Shown here one piece after another: positions 38,178 to 47,634 of a stretch of 64,000 nt of DNA. The notes beneath the pieces were generated by a model that worked only from the letters and a program-made list of their open reading frames with translations, was not told where the DNA came from and searched no databases. Origin of the DNA: Aquidulcibacter paucihalophilus (lineage in GTDB: Bacteria > Pseudomonadota > Alphaproteobacteria > Caulobacterales > Caulobacteraceae); NCBI GenBank assembly GCA_030285985.1, contig CP127384.1:2592501-2656500 (forward strand), given 5' to 3'. Every line of letters begins with the position of its first letter. The first letter of the stretch is position 1. A program made the translations under genes and the position numbers.

Positions 38178-39706
38178 GGGTACTCTCCGGCGTCCGGCAG
38201 GATGAGGCGTGTGGGGAATTTCAGGATAAATGTCGAGCCCTTGCCAAGCTCTGACTCGACGCTGATGTCGCCGCCGAGGCGGCGAACGCTGTTCCGGACA
38301 AAGGCCAGTCCCAGCCCCTCGCCGGGTCGGTCCTGCCGGCCCGCGCGGCGGAACAGTTCGAAGATCCGCTCATGGTCGCGGTCGGAGATGCCGCGGCCGT
38401 TGTCGGCGATGCGGTAGACGATCCAGCCGCCCGGAGCCGCCTCTCCGGTGACGACGATCCGGCCGGGGCGGCCAGCGTCGAGGTATTTGACGGCGTTGTC
38501 GATCAGATTGCCGAAAATCTGTTCGACCGAGAGCCGGTCGCTGTCGAGCCCCGGCAACGGCTCGACCACGATTTCGGACCCTGAGGCCTGGGTCTGGTGA
38601 CGGACGCTGTCGGCGATGTTCCGGACCATGGCGGTCATGTCGAGTTGTTCGGGGACCAGGTTTCGCCGGCCCTCGCGCGACAGTTTGAGGATGGCGTTGA
38701 TCAGCCGGTCCATCTTTTCGGTAGAGGCCCGGATGAAGCCGATGGCCTCGGGCACGTCGTCGCGCACGGCGGTGAGGGCGTCCTGTTCGACCAGTTTTGG
38801 GGCCTTGGTCTCGACGGCCGTCATCTGTTTGTCGATGATCCGCCCGGCCTGTTCCAGCTCGGCGGTGTAGCCCATGACATTGACCAGGGGCGCGCGCAGG
38901 TCGTGGCTGACGATATAGGCAAAGCGCTGGATTTCCTCATTGGCCCGGGTGAGTTCGAACGTCCGGACGCGAACCTGGTTCTCCAGACCGGCATTGAGGC
39001 TGTCGAGGGCGTCCCGCGCGCCCTGGATCTCGAGGACGTAGCGACGGATCAGCCAGGCGCTGACACCGGCGAGCACCAGGATCATCACCGCCCCGAGGGC
39101 GTTGGCCGTGACCGTGATATTGCCCGCCCATTCCGACTGGCGGGTGCGGAACTGCAGGCGCGTGGCCTGGATTTCGTCGATCGCGGCGATTTCGACCCGC
39201 ATGGCGTCCATGAGCCGCTTGCCCTCGCCGCTGCGCAGGAGGGCGATGCCCTCGTCGACGCGGCCCATCCGGGCGAGGGCAACGCTGCGTTTCATGAAGG
39301 CAAGGCGCTGGTCTGAAAGTTCCGAGAGGCGTTCGACCCTCGGCGCGAGGTCGGGATCTCCAAGCGTCAGGGCATTCAACTCCTCCAACAGTTCGGGGAG
39401 CCGCTGGATCGCCTCGTCGTGGACGGAGAGGTACTCCGGCAGGGTCGTGAGCAGGAAGCCGCGCTGGCCGGTTTCGGCGTCAACGAGCCGGGTCAGGACC
39501 TCGCGCGAGACCAGGCGGACCTGCTGGGCCTCCTCGACCGTGTCGTTGAACGAGACCGTGCGTTGGATGAGGACGAAGACCGAGAGGTTGAGCACCAGCA
39601 TGAGCACGAGCGCCAGCGCCAGCAGGCCGGCCACGCGCCGTCCGAGCGTCGGGGTGCGGACGAAGCGGCTGAAGGCCAACAGCGTGGGTCGAAGAGCCAG
39701 GTTCAT
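38174..39706 (-). CDS. CHASE3-domain sensor histidine kinase
   Basis: A 510-residue membrane kinase. TM1 (about 24-48), then a periplasmic CHASE3 domain (VSREVLTRLVDAETGQRGFLLT), TM2 (about 200-222), a coiled linker, an H box YIVSHDLRAPLVNVMGY (His at about 270) and a HATPase domain with GNLIDNAVKYLD, DNGRGISDRDHERIF and GLGLAFVRN. It senses an extracellular signal that is not known. It leads the four-gene operon. Confidence 0.92.
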   Translation of the reverse strand: MNLALRPTLLAFSRFVRTPTLGRRVAGLLALALVLMLVLNLSVFVLIQRTVSFNDTVEEAQQVRLVSREVLTRLVDAETGQRGFLLTTLPEYLSVHDEAIQRLPELLEELNALTLGDPDLAPRVERLSELSDQRLAFMKRSVALARMGRVDEGIALLRSGEGKRLMDAMRVEIAAIDEIQATRLQFRTRQSEWAGNITVTANALGAVMILVLAGVSAWLIRRYVLEIQGARDALDSLNAGLENQVRVRTFELTRANEEIQRFAYIVSHDLRAPLVNVMGYTAELEQAGRIIDKQMTAVETKAPKLVEQDALTAVRDDVPEAIGFIRASTEKMDRLINAILKLSREGRRNLVPEQLDMTAMVRNIADSVRHQTQASGSEIVVEPLPGLDSDRLSVEQIFGNLIDNAVKYLDAGRPGRIVVTGEAAPGGWIVYRIADNGRGISDRDHERIFELFRRAGRQDRPGEGLGLAFVRNSVRRLGGDISVESELGKGSTFILKFPTRLILPDAGEYP

Positions 39707-39823
39707 CGCGCGCGAGCATTAGCGGGGGGTTTGGCCCTGTCCAGTCGCGTAACGGGAGAAACCCTCGCGGTTCTGCGGATTTAGGGTATTCATTGCCGCC
39801 CGTCGGGATCGGTGGAGTGTGAC

Positions 39824-40534
39824 ATGGTTTGGTGGTGGTGGATCGCTCCGGCGGTCGTTGGCCTGATCGGCGTCATCCTGCTGATCCGCGGCCTGATGGC
39901 CCTGTTCAGCGGGCGGGTTTTCAGTGGCCTGCTGGTCGGCGTGGGCGGCGCCGGCTTCATGGCGGCGGCGGCGATCGCGGGCCTGCTGGCGCTGGACGTC
40001 CAGACCTATGGCCGGCTGACCTATGAGCGCCCCGTGGCGACGATCCAGACCCGCCAGCTGGGACCGCAGTATTTCGAGGCCACGGTGATGCAGCCCGGCA
40101 TGGGCGAGGACGCGCCCGGGGTCAGCAACCTGTATCCGCTGCACGGCGACGAATGGCGCATCGAGGCGCAGGTGCTGAAGTGGAAGCCGTGGGCCAATGT
40201 CCTCGGGCTGGACACCCAGTACCGGCTGGACCGGCTGTCGGGCCGCTATCATTCGATCGAGCAGGAAATCAACGCGACCCGCAGCGTGCATCCGCTGACC
40301 GGCGGCGACGCCGGTCCGGACTGGCTGCCCTGGCGGATCAGCGCCTGGGACACGGCGCGGAAATACCGGAAATACGTCGATGCGGTCGACACCCTGTACG
40401 GCGGCGGTGCCTATATGCCGATGGCCGACGGCGCGAAATACGAGGTCTGGATCACCCAGTCCGGACTGGTGGCCCGCCCGGCCAATGACGCGGCGCGGAA
40501 TGCGTCGGCGGGGGGCTGGACGGAAGTGGAGTAG
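39824..40534 (+). CDS. Two-helix membrane protein of unknown function
   Basis: A 236-residue protein. Two membrane segments (about 3-22 and 28-56) flank the short loop ALFSGRVFSG. The remaining about 175 residues are soluble, starting TYGRLTYERPVATIQTRQLGPQYF. I do not recognise a family, but such proteins occur in Caulobacterales. It begins at ATG 39824 rather than a GTG 12 bases upstream. Its stop adjoins the convergent SRPBCC gene. Confidence 0.7.
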   Translation: MVWWWWIAPAVVGLIGVILLIRGLMALFSGRVFSGLLVGVGGAGFMAAAAIAGLLALDVQTYGRLTYERPVATIQTRQLGPQYFEATVMQPGMGEDAPGVSNLYPLHGDEWRIEAQVLKWKPWANVLGLDTQYRLDRLSGRYHSIEQEINATRSVHPLTGGDAGPDWLPWRISAWDTARKYRKYVDAVDTLYGGGAYMPMADGAKYEVWITQSGLVARPANDAARNASAGGWTEVE

Positions 40535-41089
40535 TCAGTCGGCCGCGAAACTGTTCCGCAGGGCCTCCAGCGTCATCCCGTTGCCCTGCAGGAAGAAGCC
40601 GTAGAGCGTGTCAAAGGCCGGCTCCGGTGCAAAGCCGGTGGCCGTCAGGGTGATGCGGGTGCGCCCGCCGTCAGCGGGTTCGAGTTCCATCACCGTGGCT
40701 GTTTCGCCGAACTCGACGGCGTGCGGAAATCCCGGCGGAGCCTGGACATTCCGGATGGCGAGCATGCGCCCCGGCACATAGGCCGTGATCTGGTTGCGGA
40801 TGTTGCCCGCTGCCCCCGCGACGGCATCGGCCGCGTAGCCGGTCTCGATGATCCCGCCGGTCCGGAAGTCGACGCTGGCGAAACTGACCCCCAGACGACG
40901 CCAGCCCTCCGATGTCGTCAGGGCCGTCCAGACCTCTGACGGCGGTGCCGGTATCTCGAGCGAGAGCTGGATGATCCGGTGGCCGTTGGCCTCGACGCTC
41001 GAGGTGTCGTGAAGCTGACTTGCTGACTGGGCCGCTGCGGGTCCCCCCGACAGCAAGGCCGCGACGGCGACGATAACCAGAATGCGCAT
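40535..41089 (-). CDS. Exported SRPBCC/AHSA1-like protein
   Basis: A 184-residue protein with a signal peptide (about 1-21, PAAAQSAS). The rest matches the SRPBCC lipid/ligand-binding fold: SLEIPAPPSEVWTALTTSEGWRRLG, then GRTRITLTATGF. The ligand is not known. It is convergent with the preceding gene and its stop lies next to theirs. It precedes flhA on the same strand but begins downstream of it in transcription. Confidence 0.78.
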   Translation of the reverse strand: MRILVIVAVAALLSGGPAAAQSASQLHDTSSVEANGHRIIQLSLEIPAPPSEVWTALTTSEGWRRLGVSFASVDFRTGGIIETGYAADAVAGAAGNIRNQITAYVPGRMLAIRNVQAPPGFPHAVEFGETATVMELEPADGGRTRITLTATGFAPEPAFDTLYGFFLQGNGMTLEALRNSFAAD

Positions 41090-41142
41090 GGGCCCCTCTC
41101 CTTGAGTGCGGCAAACCTTTTAGCGCCGACGGAGCCTTTGCC

Positions 41143-43260
41143 CTAGACCGTCCCGATCGTCCGCAGGCGGGCCCGCGGGTGGACCTCGTTCTGGCTCATG
41201 ACGACCGTCTGGCCGCGGAAGCGTTCGATGATCGAGCGGACATAGGGGCGGATCTGCGGGCCGGTCAGCAGGACAGCGGTCTCGCCGGCCATGGCGGCGC
41301 GTTCGAAGACGTCGCGGACGGCCCGGATGAAGTCCTGCAACCGTGACGGGGCCATGGCCAACTGGCGGTCCTCGCCCTGGCCGACCAGGGCATCGGCAAA
41401 GGCGGCTTCCCACTCGGGCGACAGGGTGACGATGGGCAGGGCACCGTCGTCGCCCTTGTGCTGCCAGCACAGCTGACGGGCCAGACGGCCGCGGACGTGT
41501 TCGACCAGGGTGGTGACAGAGCTGGTATGCGGCGCGGCCTCGGCGAGGCCTTCAAGGATGGCACCGAGATCGCGGATCGAAACCTTCTCGCGCAGCAGGG
41601 TCTGGAGCACTCTTTGCAGGGTGGTGACGGTGACGACGGACGGGATCAGTTCGTCGACCAGCTTCTTCTCTTCGGTGCCCAGCTCCTTCAGCAGCTTCTG
41701 CACCTCGGCATAGGAGAGCAGGTCGGCCATGTTCTCCTTGAGGATCTCGGTCAGGTGGGTGGTCAGCACCGTCGAGGGGTCGACGATGGTGTAGCCGCGG
41801 AAGGTCGCCTCCTCGCGCAGGCTTTCATCGATCCAGGTGGCGGGCAGGCCGAAGGCGGGTTCCTTGGTGTGCTCGCCCGGCAGTTCGACCTGACGGCCGG
41901 CGGGGTCCATGGCCATCAGCGAGCCGAGGCGGACCTCGCCCTGCCCGGCCTCCATCTCCTTGATGCGGATGGCATAGCCCTGGGTGCCCAGGCGCATGTT
42001 GTCGAGGATGCGCACCGACGGCATGACGAAGCCGTACTCCTGCGCCAGCGAGCGGCGCAGGGCGCGGACCTGGTCGGTCAGGCGGCGGCCCTCCAGATCG
42101 TTGATCAGGGACAGCAGCGAATAGCCCAGCTCGATCTTGACCTCGTCGATGGTCAGGGCGGTGCTGATGGGCTCCTCGACATCCTCCTTGGGACCGGAGG
42201 CGGTGGCGGCCATCTCGGCCTCGGTCGGCTTCGGTTTGAGCCGCTGGCGGCCCAGGCGCCAGGCCATGAAGCCGGTGCCGAGGGCGAGGGCCGCGAAGGG
42301 GAGCAGCGGCATGCCGGGGATCAGACCGATCAGGCCGGCGGCGGCCGAGACGACGCCGAGGCTGACGGGGTTGGTGGCCAGCTGGGCGACCAGGGCCTTG
42401 TCGGCCGTGCCCTCGACGCCCGCCTTGGAGACGAGGAAGCCGGCGGCGATCGAGATGATGATGGCGGGGACCTGGGTCACCAGACCGTCACCGATGGTCA
42501 GGGCGACATAGGAGTTGGCCGCGTCGCCAATGCCCATGCCGTGCTGGAGCGTCCCGATCAGGATGCCGCCGATGGCGTTGATGAAGACGATGATCAGGCC
42601 GGCCACGGCGTCGCCGCGGACGAATTTCGAGGCACCGTCCATGGCCCCGAAGAAGGTCGATTCCTGCTCCAGTTCCTTGCGGCGCAGCTTGGCCTGGTCC
42701 TCGGTGATCAGGCCGGACGACAGGTCGGCGTCGATGGCCATCTGCTTGCCCGGCATGGAGTCCAGGGTGAAGCGGGCCGAGACCTCGGCGATGCGGGTCG
42801 AGCCCTTGGTGATGACGACAAAGTTCACCACCAGGATGATGGCGAAGATGATGATGCCGATAATGAAGCTGCCGCCCATCATCAGGGCGCCGAAGGCCTC
42901 GATGACCTGACCGGCGCCGCCCGGACCCTCGTGGCCGTGGCTCAGAACCAGTCGCGTCGAGGCCAGGTTCAGGCCCAGCCGGAACAGAGTGGAGACCAGC
43001 AACACGGTCGGGAAGATGGCGAAGTCCAGCGGCCGCTTCATCATTACGGCGGTCATCAGGATCAGCACGCTGGAGACGAGCGAAACCGCCAGCAGCACAT
43101 CCATCAGGAAGACCGGGATCGGCAGGATCAGCAGCAGGATGACGCCAATAACGCCGATGGCCATGGCCACCTCGCCGCGCGCGATCCAGCCCAGCATGTC
43201 GCGACCGGTCGGACGGGCCATGCCGTCGCGCATCATGGTCGAGGCGGGGATGTCGGTCAT
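41143..43260 (-). CDS. flhA: Flagellar export protein FlhA
   Basis: A 705-residue inner-membrane component of the flagellar type III export gate. About eight membrane helices in the first 330 residues hold the FHIPEP-type segments (FAIFPTVLLVSTLFRLGLNL, VVITKGSTRIAEVSARFTLD). A large cytoplasmic domain follows, ending in the typical QNEVHPRARLRTIG tail. Its ATG overlaps the beta-lactamase stop as ATGA. This is the last gene of the fliF unit. Confidence 0.96.
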   Translation of the reverse strand: MTDIPASTMMRDGMARPTGRDMLGWIARGEVAMAIGVIGVILLLILPIPVFLMDVLLAVSLVSSVLILMTAVMMKRPLDFAIFPTVLLVSTLFRLGLNLASTRLVLSHGHEGPGGAGQVIEAFGALMMGGSFIIGIIIFAIILVVNFVVITKGSTRIAEVSARFTLDSMPGKQMAIDADLSSGLITEDQAKLRRKELEQESTFFGAMDGASKFVRGDAVAGLIIVFINAIGGILIGTLQHGMGIGDAANSYVALTIGDGLVTQVPAIIISIAAGFLVSKAGVEGTADKALVAQLATNPVSLGVVSAAAGLIGLIPGMPLLPFAALALGTGFMAWRLGRQRLKPKPTEAEMAATASGPKEDVEEPISTALTIDEVKIELGYSLLSLINDLEGRRLTDQVRALRRSLAQEYGFVMPSVRILDNMRLGTQGYAIRIKEMEAGQGEVRLGSLMAMDPAGRQVELPGEHTKEPAFGLPATWIDESLREEATFRGYTIVDPSTVLTTHLTEILKENMADLLSYAEVQKLLKELGTEEKKLVDELIPSVVTVTTLQRVLQTLLREKVSIRDLGAILEGLAEAAPHTSSVTTLVEHVRGRLARQLCWQHKGDDGALPIVTLSPEWEAAFADALVGQGEDRQLAMAPSRLQDFIRAVRDVFERAAMAGETAVLLTGPQIRPYVRSIIERFRGQTVVMSQNEVHPRARLRTIGTV

Positions 43261-44156
43261 GCGTAGCCCAGCGCCGAAAGGGTCTGGCGTGTGGCGTCGG
43301 CGATGACAGCCTCATTCTCGGCGTCCGAGGAAGTACGGACGCCGTGGTAGTAGACGGCGAGCGTGATCGGGGCACCCGTTGGCGGATAAAGCAGACCGAT
43401 GTCGTTCGTGGGTCCGTAGCCGCCTGTGCCGGTCTTGTGCGCCACCCGCCATCCTGCCGGGACGCCTGCCTTGATCCGTGCGGTCCCGGTCGGCGACGCA
43501 AACATCCAGCCGAGAAGTTTTTCCTTTGAGGAGGGAGACAAGGGCGTCCCGGAATCCTCGAACAGCCGGTGCAGATTGATCCGGGACTGCGCCGGCTGAA
43601 TGGTGTCCTTGTCGCCGTCGAGACGGTTCATCTCGGGCTCGAAGCGGTCAGCGGTTGTCGTCTGGTCACCGATGCCCCGATAGAAGGCCTGCATCGGGGC
43701 GATGCCGCCCATGGCCTTGAGCAGAAGGTTGGCGGCGGGATTGTCGGAGACCTCGACCACCGCCTGCATCAAGCGCTCGACCGACAGGCTCGAACCAACA
43801 GAGGGCTCGGTCACCGGGGCGTGGTTGACCATATCGTCGCGGGTGATGGGGACCTGGCGATCCAGGCTCTCCTCGCCGCCCTGCACCCTCAGGAAGGTCG
43901 CGGCGGCCAGGTACATTTTGAACGTCGAGCAGTAGACGAAGCGTTCGCGGCCCCGCCAGGAGACGGCTCCCTGTTCGCTCCACGCGTCGATGCCGATACG
44001 GCCGCCATGACGGGCTTCGAGGCCGCTGAAATCAACCCTGAGCGTCGGCACGACCTTCAACGGTGGCGTCCGTTGAGGCGTCTGCTGGTCGCAGCCCATC
44101 ACCCCCAGCGCGCCGAGGCCGGTCAGGACGCTTCTGCGGTCCGTCCCCATGGTCAT
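43257..44156 (-). CDS. bla: Class A beta-lactamase, inside the flagellar operon
   Basis: A 299-residue predicted Tat-exported lipoprotein. It starts MTMGTDRRSVLTG with a lipobox-like GVMGC (Cys at about 22). All catalytic motifs are intact: STFK (77-80, Ser70 equivalent), SDN (137-139), EPEMN with the Glu166 equivalent at about 173, and KTG (241-243). It should therefore hydrolyse beta-lactams, though this has not been tested. The gap to flbD is 2 bp and it overlaps the flhA ATG by four bases (ATGA), so it is cotranscribed and coupled to flagellar genes. The location is unusual. It could be a stable passenger or a class A-like enzyme acting on cell-wall peptides. Confidence 0.93.
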   Translation of the reverse strand: MTMGTDRRSVLTGLGALGVMGCDQQTPQRTPPLKVVPTLRVDFSGLEARHGGRIGIDAWSEQGAVSWRGRERFVYCSTFKMYLAAATFLRVQGGEESLDRQVPITRDDMVNHAPVTEPSVGSSLSVERLMQAVVEVSDNPAANLLLKAMGGIAPMQAFYRGIGDQTTTADRFEPEMNRLDGDKDTIQPAQSRINLHRLFEDSGTPLSPSSKEKLLGWMFASPTGTARIKAGVPAGWRVAHKTGTGGYGPTNDIGLLYPPTGAPITLAVYYHGVRTSSDAENEAVIADATRQTLSALGYA

Positions 44157-44158
44157 GA

Positions 44159-45553
44159 TCAGGCGGCCGCGTAGCCGCTGGCGGCGACGCCCGACTGCGG
44201 GGCGATGATCTGGACGCCCTCGTCGGCGTATTCGTTCAGCTTGTTGCGCAGGGTGCGGATCGAGATGCCGAGGATGTTGGCCGCATGGGTGCGGTTGCCG
44301 AGGCAGTGCGACAGGGTGTCGAGGATCAGCGTCTTCTCCATCTGCGCCACCGTCTGACCGACGTGGGCGCGGGTGACGGCGTCGGCGGTCTGGGCGGCGC
44401 GGGCGGCCGGGTTGTCATAGCCGGCGGCACCGTGGGAGCCGGCGCTGAGCGGCTGGCCGTCCGGCAGGCGGATGGCCTCGACGTCGATCTCGGCACCGAC
44501 CGCCAGCAGCACGGCGCGGTGCATGGCGTTTTCCAGCTCGCGGACGTTGCCGTTCCAGCGATGCGAAACCAGGGCCCGGCGGGCTTCGAGCGAGATCGGA
44601 CGCACCGGCACGCCGTTGGCGGCGGCGTATTTCTTGACGAAATGGTCGGCCAGAACGGAGATGTCGCCGGGCCGTTCGCGCAGGGCGGGCAGGCGCAGGT
44701 TCACGACGTTCAGGCGGTAGAGCAGGTCTTCGCGGAACGTGCCCTCGGCCACCGACTTGGCGAGGTCGCGGTTCGAGGTCGCGATGATGCGGATGTTGAC
44801 CGGCACCGGCTTGGTCCCGCCCACGCGGTCGATGACCCGCTCCTGGATGGCGCGCAGCAGCTTGGCCTGCAGGCGGACGTCCATCTCGGAGATTTCGTCC
44901 AGCAGCAGGGTGCCGCCGTCGGCCTCCTCGAACTTGCCGATACGGCGGGCCATGGCGCCGGTGAAGGCCCCCTTCTCGTGGCCGAACAGCTCGGATTCCA
45001 GCAGGTTGTCGGGGATGGCCGCGCAGTTGACGCTGATGAAGGGGCGCTCGGCGCGCTTGGAGCCGGCGTGGAGGTAACGGGCCATCACCTCCTTACCGAC
45101 GCCGCTTTCCCCGGTGATCAGGATGGAGGCCTCGGACCGGGCGACCTGGTCGGCCAGCATGATGACCGCCTTCATCGACGGGTCGGCGGAGATCAGCGGG
45201 CGATCGTCGTCGGCGACGGCGGACAGGACCGCGGCGATCAGATCGGCTTCCGGCGGCAGGGGGATGAATTCCTTCGCGCCGGCCCGGATCGCGGCGGCGG
45301 CGTCATTGGCGTCGGCGTCGACGCCGCAGGCCACCACTGTCACATGGATCCGCTCGGCCTCATTGGCCGCGATCAGGGCGGCGATGTCGATGCGATAATC
45401 GACCATCAGCAGGTCGGCACCCTGCCCTCGACGGAGCTGTTCCGTCGCCTGATCGCCGCGCTCGACATGGCTGACCTTGGCGCCGTGCGCCATGGCCATC
45501 TTCACCGCCGTCGCCAGCTGTCCGCTGAGCCTGCCCACTACCAGAAGCCGCAT
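44159..45553 (-). CDS. flbD: Sigma-54-dependent flagellar regulator FlbD
   Basis: A 464-residue NtrC-type activator. The N-terminal receiver-like domain (1-120) has LLVVGRL where the acidic pair should be and lacks the usual Lys near PLPPE, so it probably does not respond to ordinary phosphotransfer. The AAA+ domain has Walker A GESGVGKE (about 150), GAFTGA and LLLDEI. A Fis-like HTH at the end (ILGISIRTLRNKLNEY) binds DNA. In Caulobacter, FlbD binds ftr sites and is controlled by FliX. This fits the ftr-like sites in this window. Confidence 0.95.
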   Translation of the reverse strand: MRLLVVGRLSGQLATAVKMAMAHGAKVSHVERGDQATEQLRRGQGADLLMVDYRIDIAALIAANEAERIHVTVVACGVDADANDAAAAIRAGAKEFIPLPPEADLIAAVLSAVADDDRPLISADPSMKAVIMLADQVARSEASILITGESGVGKEVMARYLHAGSKRAERPFISVNCAAIPDNLLESELFGHEKGAFTGAMARRIGKFEEADGGTLLLDEISEMDVRLQAKLLRAIQERVIDRVGGTKPVPVNIRIIATSNRDLAKSVAEGTFREDLLYRLNVVNLRLPALRERPGDISVLADHFVKKYAAANGVPVRPISLEARRALVSHRWNGNVRELENAMHRAVLLAVGAEIDVEAIRLPDGQPLSAGSHGAAGYDNPAARAAQTADAVTRAHVGQTVAQMEKTLILDTLSHCLGNRTHAANILGISIRTLRNKLNEYADEGVQIIAPQSGVAASGYAAA

Positions 45554-45594
45554 CGGTCTTCTCCTCTAATCTCTACGCACGAACCGGCCGCCGA

Positions 45595-45927
45595 TCAGGC
45601 GCCGGAGTCCTCGGTCTTGATGATTTCCGTCATGGTCACGCCGAGCCGGTCCTCGACGACGACGACCTCCCCGCGGGCGACCAGACGGTTGTTGACGAAG
45701 ATGTCGATGGCCTCGCCGACCTTGCGGTCCAGCTCCAGCACGCTGCCGCGGTTGAGCTTGAGCAGCTGGGCCACGGACATGTGGGCCTTGCCCAGAACGG
45801 CCGAGATGTTCACCGGCACGTCGAAGACGGGCGTCAGATCGTGCGCCGTCTTGTCGTTCGGGTCATCGCTGACAGTGATCGCGACGGAGTCCGGAAACTC
45901 CTCCAGGGCCATGGTGTCGGACGCCAT
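45595..45927 (-). CDS. fliN: Flagellar switch protein FliN
   Basis: A 110-residue C-ring protein. The conserved SpoA-like domain is FDVPVNISAVLGKAHMSVAQLLKLNRGSVLEL, followed by GEAIDIFVNNRLVARGEVV, both usual for FliN. It works with FliM and FliG in rotor switching. It overlaps fliH by one base and is followed by flbD after 41 bp. Confidence 0.95.
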   Translation of the reverse strand: MASDTMALEEFPDSVAITVSDDPNDKTAHDLTPVFDVPVNISAVLGKAHMSVAQLLKLNRGSVLELDRKVGEAIDIFVNNRLVARGEVVVVEDRLGVTMTEIIKTEDSGA

Positions 45928-46598
45928 TACGGCCTCCCTTCCATCGAGGTTTCGGGGGTGAGGTTTTCGGCATGCCCGGCCTCGGCGGCGAGGGCGGAGT
46001 TCAGGGCCTCGCTCATGCGGGCGAAGGCTTCTTCGGGATCAAAGGCGGCGCGGCCATCCGACCATTCCAGCTGGAAGGCGGCCGCGGCCATGGTCGGGTC
46101 CGTGCGGAAGGCGACGATGCCGGAGAAGCCGGCGTCGGCGCACAGCTGCTGGATACGCGCATGGGTCGCCTCGGTGAGATCACCGGTGCGGATGACCAGC
46201 CGCGGCGAAGCGTCGATCTCCTGCCCCAGGGCTTCCAGCGCGGCCTGCAGCGGCGCTTCGGGATAGCGGTCGAGGGCGGAGGCGCTGACCACCCGGGCGG
46301 CGGTCAGGGCCAGCTCGGCCGCCTGCTGGCGGTGCTGCTGGGCGACCTGGGCCAGGGTGGGAGCGGCGGCGGTCAGGGCCTGGGCGATGGCGGACAGGGC
46401 CATGGCCTGGATGCTTTCGACCTCGGACAAGGCCTCGTTGCGGGCGTCGAGACGCGCCTGGGCAACCATGGCCTCGACCTCGGCCGGGCCGTAGGCGCGC
46501 TTCATCGGGCGGAAGGCAGCGGCCGCGTTCACGACGACGCCCGCGGCGTCGAACTCGGTGTCGAAAGCGAAGGGGGTGCTGAGGGGCTGATGGGTCAT
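45927..46598 (-). CDS. fliH: Flagellar export/assembly protein FliH (FlbE-like)
   Basis: A 223-residue helical protein in the position where Caulobacter has flbE/fliH. An N-terminal segment precedes long Ala/Gln/Glu-rich helices (MVAQARLDARNEALSEVESIQ, then TLAQVAQQHRQQAAELAL), and a C-terminal globular part follows. FliH binds the FliI ATPase. The sequence is too diverged to be certain, and position supports the call. Confidence 0.75.
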   Translation of the reverse strand: MTHQPLSTPFAFDTEFDAAGVVVNAAAAFRPMKRAYGPAEVEAMVAQARLDARNEALSEVESIQAMALSAIAQALTAAAPTLAQVAQQHRQQAAELALTAARVVSASALDRYPEAPLQAALEALGQEIDASPRLVIRTGDLTEATHARIQQLCADAGFSGIVAFRTDPTMAAAAFQLEWSDGRAAFDPEEAFARMSEALNSALAAEAGHAENLTPETSMEGRP

Positions 46599-46599
46599 G

Positions 46600-47634
46600 T
46601 CAGTAGATCAACTCGTCGTCGCCGCCCTGGCCGACCAGCATGATCTCGCCCTTGGCGGCGAGATCCTTGGCGACCTGGACCATGGCCATCTGGGCCTGGT
46701 CGACGTCCTTGAGGCGGACCGGCCCCATCGACTCCATGTCCTCGCGCATGATCTTGGCGGCACGTTCGGACATGTTGGAGAAGAACAGCTCGCGCAGGGA
46801 CTCCGACGAGCCCTTGAGGGCCAGGCCGAGGGAGTCCTTCTCGACCGCGCGCAGCAGGGTCTGGATACCGCCGGGGTCCAGCTTGGCCAGATCCTCGAAC
46901 ACGAACATCAGGGCGCGGATACGCTCGGCGGCCTCACGGTTGCGCTCTTCGAGGGCACCGATGAAGCGGGCCTCGGTCTGGCGGTCGAAGCTGTTGAAGA
47001 TGTCAGCCATCATCTCGTGGCTGTCGCGCTTGGACGTGCGCGCCAGGTTGGACATGAATTCGGTGCGCAGGGTCTGTTCGATCTTGTCGAGGATCTCTCG
47101 CTGCACCGGCTCCATACGCAGCATCCGCTGGACGCATTCGAGCGCGAAGTCCTCGGGCAGGCTGGTCAGGACGCGGGAGGCGTGATCCGGCTTCACCTTG
47201 GACAGGACCACGGCGACGGTCTGGGGGTATTCGTTCTTCAGATAGTTGGCGAGGACGGCCTCGTTCACATTGCCGAGCTTGTCCCACATGGTGCGACCGG
47301 CGGGGCCGCGGATTTCCTCCATCAGGCCTTCGACGCGATCGCCGGGCATGAAGGCGGCCAGCAGGCGCTGGGTCTGTTCGAAGCTGCCCATGACCGAGCC
47401 GGAGCCGGTCATGCCCGAGACAAACTCGATCAGCAGTTCCTCGACGACCTGGGCGCTGACCGTGCCCAGGGAGGCCATGGCCTGGGAGATCTCCTTGATC
47501 TCGTCCTCGTCCAGCCCCTGCCACAGGCGGGTGTGATCCTCGCCCAGGGACAGCAGAATGACGGCGGCCTTTTCAGGCCCCGTCAGCTTCCTGGCGTCCT
47601 CGACCGCCGGCTTTTTGTTGGTCAGGCGTGCCAT
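46600..47634 (-). CDS. fliG: Flagellar motor switch protein FliG
   Basis: A 344-residue rotor protein. It has [22 protein letters not shown] at the N-terminus, [19 protein letters not shown] in the middle domain and the C-terminal charged motor-contact helix region ([19 protein letters not shown], later [17 protein letters not shown]). Family is sure. It overlaps fliF by one base (TGATG). Confidence 0.97.
   Translation of the reverse strand: MARLTNKKPAVEDARKLTGPEKAAVILLSLGEDHTRLWQGLDEDEIKEISQAMASLGTVSAQVVEELLIEFVSGMTGSGSVMGSFEQTQRLLAAFMPGDRVEGLMEEIRGPAGRTMWDKLGNVNEAVLANYLKNEYPQTVAVVLSKVKPDHASRVLTSLPEDFALECVQRMLRMEPVQREILDKIEQTLRTEFMSNLARTSKRDSHEMMADIFNSFDRQTEARFIGALEERNREAAERIRALMFVFEDLAKLDPGGIQTLLRAVEKDSLGLALKGSSESLRELFFSNMSERAAKIMREDMESMGPVRLKDVDQAQMAMVQVAKDLAAKGEIMLVGQGGDDELIY

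Noticed and set aside
41458..43266. 602-residue plus-strand frame opposite flhA
   Set aside because: flhA is unmistakable on the minus strand. The plus product is His/Asp/Gln-rich without family features.
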